64,000 bases of DNA from Bolinopsis microptera (taxonomy: Eukaryota > Ctenophora > Tentaculata > Lobata > Bolinopsidae), in contig NC_087072.1 of assembly GCF_026151205.1 (NCBI RefSeq), positions 18,770,103 through 18,834,102 on the forward strand. Direction: 5' to 3'. Position numbers and translations under genes: made by a program. The notes under the pieces are model-generated. The model was not told the origin of the DNA. It saw nothing but the letters and a program-made list of their open reading frames with translations, and made no database searches. Shown one piece after another: positions 57,322 through 64,000 of the stretch; positions within the stretch are counted from its first letter, which is position 1; each line of letters starts with the position of its first letter.

Positions 57322-58223
57322 GTAATGTTGTTCTAAGGATGAACAAAGGTAGTACAAAATTTAAGATTGTAAATCTTTAGAATCATACTGTCTAGCGCCT
57401 AATCGTTCAAAATCTGGCGAGTAACTGAGATAATTAAAACCTGATTGAGATTTGAAAAGTTACTTACCACTGTACAGTCAAAAATTATATTTTTAATTTC
57501 AGCATAGTGATGAGAGAGGGCTATTAATGTGTGGGATTTCTGCTGCTTTGTTACAGTCATCTGACTTTTTCATTTTCACTCGGTGACTTTCTGAGGAAAG
57601 GGTTCTGCTAAAAAAGATAAAAAAGATATGCACGCGAGAGATGTTTCCTCTGAGATTATGCTGATGCCGGATGCATCACAAGCACATATTATTCGAACTG
57701 CAAATCGGAGAATTTTTTTATAATCCTGAACTTAATTTAAAATCCTTACTTAAAATCAGTTCTCATCCAATACTTTACAGATATTGCATCTAAGAGAGTA
57801 ACAGGACGCTCGCAATATCTTGTATATAATATATATTTTCTTGTGTTTGAAGTCATTATATCTCAAGTTTGGCACATATAAATTCTCCCAAACTCTCACA
57901 CATTATCCGTCATATAGCCTTGTAACTATCTGGAAAGTTTAAAGAAAATCTATCAGTCAGACCTTGAGAAAATCAAAAATATATTCTAAGTTATTCACTA
58001 AAACACTCTATTTTCGAACTTTTTAACTTTTTATTTTAAACAGATTTATCGTTCTGGTACCAAAATGCTTTACCATAATAAACGTACGGCGCGAGAACAT
58101 TTCCTCGTCCAAAGTCTGACAGTTAACAACATGCGTAGGATTCCCTCAAGAGGTGAAAACGTAATCGCCACCGATTTGATTTGTCAATAAAGACCTGAAT
58201 TTAATTCATTTTTATTTTAAAAT
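57322..58223. other. No gene recognised upstream of the RT element
   Basis: No endonuclease or ORF1 sequence continuous with the downstream reverse transcriptase was found, which supports 5' truncation of the element. Confidence 0.4.
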
Positions 58224-59894
58224 GTGTTATCCAACATATTAGCAAATTTGTATAATACATGTATTCAAAAAGGCACGTTCCCATCCATATTCAAAATAGG
58301 CAAAGTAACTCCTATCCATAAAAAAGATAATAAAGAAAATATTGAAAATTATAGACCTGTGTCAATATTGCCAATCTTTGGTAAAATTTTTGAAAAAATA
58401 ATATACAAACGGCTTTATACCTTTTTCACTGCTAATGACATTCTCAGTAATGAACAATTTGGTTTTCGAAAAGGCCACTCAACCTCACATGCACTCCACA
58501 AATCAGTTGATTCAATCACAACATCAACATCCAGTGGTAATCATGTTCTAGGAATCTTTATTGACCTAAGCAAAGCTTTTGATACTCTTGACCATGGCAT
58601 TCTCCTGAGGAAACTGGAAAATTATGGGGTTAGAGGTCTAGCTCTAGGACTTCTAAAAAGCTATTTATCCGATAGATCACAGTATGTTTCATTTCTCAAC
58701 ACTACATCAGAGACTATGAATGTAAAATATGGAGTTCCCCAAGGTTCCATACTAGGCCCTCTACTTTTCTTATTATATATGAACGACATAATAAACTGTT
58801 ACAAAGGCGATGAATGCAAATTTGTGCTCTATGCTGATGACACAAATATATTTATCACTGGACCGTCCAAAGAAGCAACATACTTGAAGGCCAATAAAGT
58901 TCTTGATTTCGTATGCAAATTCATGAGAAGTAATCTCTTACATATAAACATGTCTAAATGCTGCTACATACATTTTCTACCTGCATACGAATCTGATGAA
59001 ACCTGCGCCAGGGTTAGGCCGTATGCCAATGAATATGACAAATCACAAGGAATATTTATAAATGGACACAAAATTGTCAAGGTTAGCAACACCAAATTTC
59101 TTGGTGTAGTAATTGATGAAAAACTTAGCTGGGGCCCACATATAGAATATCTAAGAAAAAAAATTAGGTCCACTACAGGAGCACTTAACAGGATTAAACA
59201 TTCAGTTCCAGGGGAACACTACCAAAAAATATACTCTGCATTATTGGAATCACATCTTGCTTACGGAATAAGTGTTTGGGGCTCAGCCCTCAAAGACCAA
59301 CCAAACGATAAGCTGTTCATAACTCAGAAACGTTGTATAAGAATCCTTTTTGGAGACCTAAATGCATACCTCGACAAACATGCCACTTGTGCACGAGCCA
59401 GACCTTATACAAAACAGAGGTTAGGAGCTGCTTTTTTCGAAAAAGAGCACACCAAGCCCATTTTTAATCGACTTAAATTGCTTACTGTTCAAAACTTGTA
59501 CAAATACCACTGTATATCTGAGATATTTCGAATTATGAAATTTCGCACTCCATACTCGTTGTATTGTACTATAGACTCATCAAAACGTGATACAAGCAAT
59601 GTCATAATCCTCCCAAGAAAAACCAACACTTTTCTTTATATAGCCTCCAAATTGTGGAATAGCATACATAAACGGATTCTAAATGAGAATGGGGAAATCC
59701 TCACTACTTCTGTATCTTTGGTTAAATTACGCTGTAAAAGTATCATCCTGGGATCTCAATCCACCAACAATAATAACACCTGGACTTACCACAACTTTCA
59801 CATCGCCCCTCACTCAGTCACAGACCAAACCATTTCATCACTCACTCACCAAATTGCCGACCCAATATCTATTGAAGTGGCGAAAATTTTGTAG
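58224..59894 (+). CDS. Reverse transcriptase of a non-LTR element (partial ORF2)
   Basis: An uninterrupted frame of about 556 codons with the RT core in order: IGKVTPIHKK and YRPVSILPIFGKIFEK (about 25-58), NEQFGFRKGHST (76-87), FIDLSKAFDTLDH with the first catalytic Asp (112-124), YGVPQGSILGPLLFLLYMND (169-188), YADDTN with the catalytic Asp pair (203-208), KCCYIHFL and the thumb-side TKFLGVVID (about 290-298). The order and YADD place it in the Jockey/CR1-like group. The frame opens inside the RT domain, so the listed start is the truncation point and not a real initiation site. The lack of any stop suggests recent insertion. A motif TCAR(V/A)RPY occurs twice, at about residues 260 and 388. 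Confidence 0.9.
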   Translation: MLSNILANLYNTCIQKGTFPSIFKIGKVTPIHKKDNKENIENYRPVSILPIFGKIFEKIIYKRLYTFFTANDILSNEQFGFRKGHSTSHALHKSVDSITTSTSSGNHVLGIFIDLSKAFDTLDHGILLRKLENYGVRGLALGLLKSYLSDRSQYVSFLNTTSETMNVKYGVPQGSILGPLLFLLYMNDIINCYKGDECKFVLYADDTNIFITGPSKEATYLKANKVLDFVCKFMRSNLLHINMSKCCYIHFLPAYESDETCARVRPYANEYDKSQGIFINGHKIVKVSNTKFLGVVIDEKLSWGPHIEYLRKKIRSTTGALNRIKHSVPGEHYQKIYSALLESHLAYGISVWGSALKDQPNDKLFITQKRCIRILFGDLNAYLDKHATCARARPYTKQRLGAAFFEKEHTKPIFNRLKLLTVQNLYKYHCISEIFRIMKFRTPYSLYCTIDSSKRDTSNVIILPRKTNTFLYIASKLWNSIHKRILNENGEILTTSVSLVKLRCKSIILGSQSTNNNNTWTYHNFHIAPHSVTDQTISSLTHQIADPISIEVAKIL

Positions 59895-60076
59895 ACAAAT
59901 GATATTTCGATATTATTGCTGCAGCAGATAAAATACCAACATTATTATATTCCCAAACGTTTGAACCTTTAAATTAACTAGGAAAGTCAATCCTCAACTT
60001 GACTTTTACTGTTTTAAACAGATATGATGATATTAACTTAACTTATTATTATTATTATTATTTTTTTTTTTTTTTA
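58224..60076 (+). mobile_element. 5'-truncated non-LTR retrotransposon
   Basis: It consists of the RT open frame (58224-59894), a short 3' UTR and a terminal (TTA)n tract running into a T-run (about 60040-60076). Simple-repeat 3' ends are usual for CR1/Jockey-clade LINEs. The endonuclease and ORF1 are missing. No target duplication was resolved. Confidence 0.8.
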
Positions 60077-60832
60077 CATACTCCTTCTTAGTGTGGTGAC
60101 TTGGGGTCCATAAATATAACAATACAAGCTGATAAACCAAAAAGAACAACTGGGGTAGGTAGGTAGCCCTGGTGGGTGCGTAAACTTTACGGTCTGCTCT
60201 CTCCAAGATCAGCCTGCTTCTCCATTTTACCGTGAAGCCTAATTTCTAGTTTTTATAAAATATACAATGCAAGTGCAGGTTTACTAATCTTAATCTACTT
60301 AACAACTCAATAGCCCAAGTCACCATACCCGTCGCGTAGTATATTCCATGGTAATAGAAGAGCTTTAAAGTTTTTCAAATTGTTGCTATAATTGATTTAA
60401 ATAAAAATTTGTTGTTTTCTTGAAAAAATTTGTTGTTTTCTTGTACTTTATTAATCTTTAAGGTGTGCCGCGCAATTGATGATTTTTACAAGTGATCAAA
60501 ATCGAGCGTTACAGCAAATTTTGTTCTTATGTATCATGTCGATTGCAGTCTCTGTGTTATGTCATGATGATATACTTTTATAATTTAAATTTTACATGTA
60601 TGATAATATGTTCACAGTTGAGTTAGACGTCTAGCTATATTTTTATCGAAAAGGAATTATAATTATTAATATTACTATAAATTACTATAAATCATTGTAG
60701 CGCGATGCGTTACTGTGCCGCGCCGCGCACTCAATAAGGCCAGGCTTCTCACACCGACACTGGCTAGATCGGCAAAATGCGCTACTGTGCCGCGCCGAGC
60801 TGCCATGAATTGACATCGTCAATTAATATAAA
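60077..60832. other. No gene recognised; short duplicated GC-rich words
   Basis: GCGTTACTGTGCCGCGCCG at about 60708 recurs with one change at about 60779. It resembles the TTACTGTGCCGCGC end of MITE copy C. Confidence 0.4.
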
Positions 60833-60965
60833 TCACACATCTACATCTGATGTACGCGAGATAACCTTCATCATGTATGATATCTCTGTCCCACATTCAG
60901 GACTCTTGCCTCCTCTTAAGAATTTGTTATATCCTTTAATAACGTAGACTTTGTTGTAGTCGGCC
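60833..60965 (-). CDS. Last coding exon of an unrecognised gene
   Basis: After an acceptor (GCATGTACAG) at 60966, an exon of 133 nt encodes ADYNKVYVIKGYNKFLRG, then GKSPECGTEISYMMKVISR and a short end before TGA. The high content of structured residues and the good acceptor argue for a real exon. A GY...RG...ECG pattern faintly recalls the end of papain-type peptidases, but this is too weak to assign. Upstream exons would lie at higher coordinates and were not identified. Confidence 0.35.
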
Positions 60966-62939
60966 CTGTACATGCAATAGGAAAACAAATTTAAATTTTG
61001 GTATTTATTACTAACAATCAAAACATATCATTTCATAAAAATAAAGCCGTGCGTTGGTTGACTGCCCCAGTAAGATAAAATAAGGTAAATATTTTAAGCT
61101 TGAAGGTGCCCTGCGCATTTACAGAACCTCATGCGGCGATCACATGATCATGAGGACCTGTGAGTGCCAAATTTAATTTAAAGTTTCTAAAAATCATACA
61201 TCACTACGAGTTACTCATGCTTTTGAATTATAGGAGTGCGGATTGTCAGGTATTTCATTCATTCATACTTAATCGGTTTAAAGCTGTATATTTAGAACTC
61301 ACTATTGTTTAAGCTATGAAAGCAGAACGTAGATAATGGACAATATACCGACGACAATACCAAGGACCCGAGTGCCGCATTGACTTTTCCGGATCCGTTT
61401 TTACCGAAGGCTTATCCACCAGTTACTCATGCTGCATGTATAGTCTGATAATTTTTGTTTTATCTCCAGCAAGCGTTCTGTAAATTGGAGTGTCGTATTC
61501 ATTATAGAAGAGCCAATATAACAATGCTAATCAGTTAAATCTTTTCTTTTGAGCTTTTGTCAGTATCCAACTTTCTGATCTGTAGAGCAAAACCCATTCA
61601 CATGCAGCTATGTACTATTTCTTCTTAAGGCTTAAATAGCCTCAAAGAGAGTTCGGATTTTCAGATGTAGTGTAGAACTCAACAAGTTTTCAGCGGCTTA
61701 ACATTTCATGTTCGTGTCCCCCTGTGCCCATAGCACCCCCATTTTGTCGCCCCTCTCCCTCCAAGACATAGAAAGATAAAATTGGACAAATGAGGTGATT
61801 CTAGAAGAGTTACAGGTAAAATTTCTAAAATAATATGTTTTTACTAGAGCTAAAGACGATTTTTTGCAAGTAATTTAGTTAAGATTTTTCAACCATTCTT
61901 AAGGAGGTTGGGACAAACTCTAAAGGAAAACTGCAAACCCTGGCACGGCAGATGCGGCTATTGAGGTAGTCCAGGCGTCCGTAGATGCCATAAAATTATT
62001 ATCTGGTGGCTGGTGCTTGATTAAATAGAAATAGTAATAGTATTCGGATATATCTAATCGCGATATAAAGCTTTTTATTCTACTCAAACAGTGCTAGTAT
62101 ATGCATGGTCATTTCTATCTTCGATGTAATATTTGAAATTTTGCCTTATGCAAAAAGCTATTAATAATGTTAACCCCAGGACTTTTGAACCAGTAACAAT
62201 TGATCATAAACACTGTTATGACACTTTAGCCTTTAATGGCCTGCTCAATATTTTTTCAGGGTAAAAGATATTTTATCTTATTAAAAAACTCCAAGGTTCC
62301 CTTGTAAAATTAGTTTGAATTGCAGCAATAGATCTGCTTAGGGATTAAATCACATATTTCGTAAGCCAGATTTTGACTATTTTCAATAAAAATTTTGCAA
62401 AATTCAACAACTCAAGATTTTTATTCCATTTTATCAGGACTATAGTCTGCATGTTCAGGTTTCTGTACACATCTGAGTTTTGGTCTGCCTTCTTAATAGT
62501 TTATACAAGTGGCCAGATTCTGAAAATGACTTATTTATAACACACACCAACGTTCCTTGGTTACAGAGGTACATTTTAATTAAGATAGGGGAGGGTCAAG
62601 CCAGAGCTTTAGTCAAATATTTTGTAAGCTCATAGTTGGCTGGTGTGGTTACACAGTGCACTTATGCAATATTCCATTCTACAATCTACAAATATGATAA
62701 TCATATCCCTATTTTGCCATGCAAAAGATTATTCTTTTGTTAGGTCTATGACGTCTGAGCAATATCTTTTATGTTTTTTTTTATCTAGACACTTATTTTA
62801 CTTCGGTGTATTCCAACAGCCACAATGTTACACAAGTGCAACCAGCCAATTACAGGAAGCCGAAGGATCTTTTTGGCCAGTGACGGTTAAGGTAGTGTGT
62901 ACCATACTTTCTTCGTCCGAGACTTTGCTGCAATGTGCA
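60966..62939. other. No gene recognised
   Basis: This may contain introns and earlier exons of the minus-strand gene ending at 60833. A dispersed repeat (61715-61860) matches 55.06-55.26 kb in inverted orientation. The 124-codon frame from 62643 overlaps the SINE and is not supported. Confidence 0.35.
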
Positions 62940-63129
62940 GCTCCTCATTTAACCCTCACACCCGATTTCTCGAGTATTCGGCTGAGTAGACCGGGGGGCT
63001 GCATAGACCACTCATGATCCTTAGCTGAACGTCGACGACGCTCACCCCACGACCAGGCAGTCAGTGGGTTTCGAACTCGCAACCTAACGATTGTAAGACA
63101 GGCGTTCTAACCAACTGCGCTACCTGGCC
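62940..63129 (-). mobile_element. tRNA-derived SINE
   Basis: On the minus strand the element begins with a tRNA-like head (63129-63046): a seven-pair acceptor stem (GGCCAGG with CCTGGTC, one G-U), an A box TAGCGCAGTTGG and a B box GTTCGAAAC. The anticodon and T stems are imperfect. A non-tRNA body follows (GTGGGGTGAGCGTCGTCGAC onward). A fragment of the same body lies at 28397-28454. An intact tRNA gene is less likely because of the stem mismatches and the attached body. Confidence 0.65.
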
Positions 63130-64000
63130 GTTAATAATTATCATAAAAGGAAAGCATATATTTTACTACAAGCTATTATGCATGCAATTGTCATAAGGTG
63201 TTATCTGGTAAGCAAAAAGTAAAGGAGTTGACATTGTTATATAATCTTCTTGAGCTGAAAAGATTGAAATTTGCATTGGTTTTAACCATTTAATCTTTAA
63301 CAAGAATTTCGCCGCGGTAACACCACGCACGATAAAATTTCCCTACTGCCTACAATGTAATTGTTCTACTTTATTGTATCCCAGAGTGGTGTTTGGCGCA
63401 CGTGATAATCGTTTATATTATATTAGGCGTGCAGAACTTGTAAAATTCTGCGCGCATCTGAAGTGTCGCCGTCGATCTGTATGTGGTTTGGTTGTAGATC
63501 ATTTCATTTTTGCGCGGTTTTCTTTCATGTTAACGATGCGTATCATGTCACGTCATATTATTGCATCGTATGCCAACTTTATTGACTGTAATCAACTATT
63601 CTGTTTGATGCTTACATCTACAGCTCCATCAACTATCGACTATCGAGCCTTTGATTTTATATAGGATTCTTTAAAAGCATACCGCAATCTTGATCTTAGT
63701 TGCTCCTTGAATGTAAATGTAAAGTAACATCTTTTGTCAACTATGTTTTCGCTTTTTACCATTAAGTGTCGACCAACTGTTAAGTAATCAGCAACGAGTT
63801 TATCAGCTGATATCATCATTTAATTTGTTTCGACTTGCTGAATTTTATCACTCGGTAATTTATTAAGCTTGTTTCACCAAAATAACACTTACATTGATGA
63901 TTGATCCGCTCTGATGACTAATATCTTAATATGCTATATTAATGAATAAGAGTGAATTGTAACCCGATGGAAACCTGTGTAACAGTCGTCAAGCACCAAA
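63130..64000. other. No gene recognised
   Basis: Short frames only; nothing supportable to the window end. Confidence 0.35.

Noticed and set aside
62643-63017. 124-codon plus-strand frame
   Set aside because: It runs into the SINE body and has no family signal.
63046-63129. Intact tRNA gene
   Set aside because: The A and B boxes and acceptor stem are present, but the T and anticodon stems are mismatched and a SINE body is attached.

Overview
The window is nuclear DNA of a multicellular animal: AT-rich, with intron-containing genes that use GT/AG junctions, animal-type proteins and many mobile-element relics. The gene set (alpha-tubulin, non-muscle-type myosin regulatory light chain, an LDLa-repeat rhodopsin-class receptor, an MFSD6-like transporter, S-formylglutathione hydrolase, an RT-only non-LTR element) would fit a cnidarian or another early-branching animal, but the species cannot be fixed from the sequence alone.

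Layout. 0-2 kb: a mobile-element relic, then the 5' part of an MFSD6-like transporter (minus). 2-13.8 kb: gene-poor repeats with one weak two-exon candidate. 13.9-41.8 kb: a cluster of four alpha-tubulin genes, copy 1 (+), copy 2 (+), copy 3 (-) and copy 4 (+). All have a first exon whose coding part is only the ATG. Copies 3 and 4 are head-to-head sisters. A large LDLa/7TM receptor (minus, 16.8-21.4 kb) lies convergent to copy 1, and minisatellites, a fold-back element and TIR transposons fill the spaces. 42.1-43.0 kb: a single-exon S-formylglutathione hydrolase with a transposon just upstream of its ATG. 44.9-46.0 kb: a frameshift-ridden Thr/Pro-repeat gene with two copies of an unrecognised domain. 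48.5-54.6 kb: a seven-exon myosin regulatory light chain gene (minus) whose fourth intron carries an A-tailed retroposon. 56.1-60.1 kb: a 99-bp satellite and an RT-encoding non-LTR element. 60.8 kb: the last exon of an unrecognised minus-strand gene. 63 kb: a tRNA-derived SINE.

How the genes relate. The four tubulin genes encode near-identical 451-residue proteins and share a promoter layout: a CACGTG box, a CCAAT box, and a CGTTACTC element 31-35 nt before the ATG. This suggests co-regulated supply of one product. Copy 4 alone has an extra intron in the Trp407 codon, which by parsimony is a recent gain. The most notable non-gene signals are a short MITE family with 8-bp target duplications (four copies), a 52-bp inverted repeat behind tubulin copy 1 enclosing a 78-bp piece of the neighbouring receptor gene, and the duplicated unknown domain at 45 kb.
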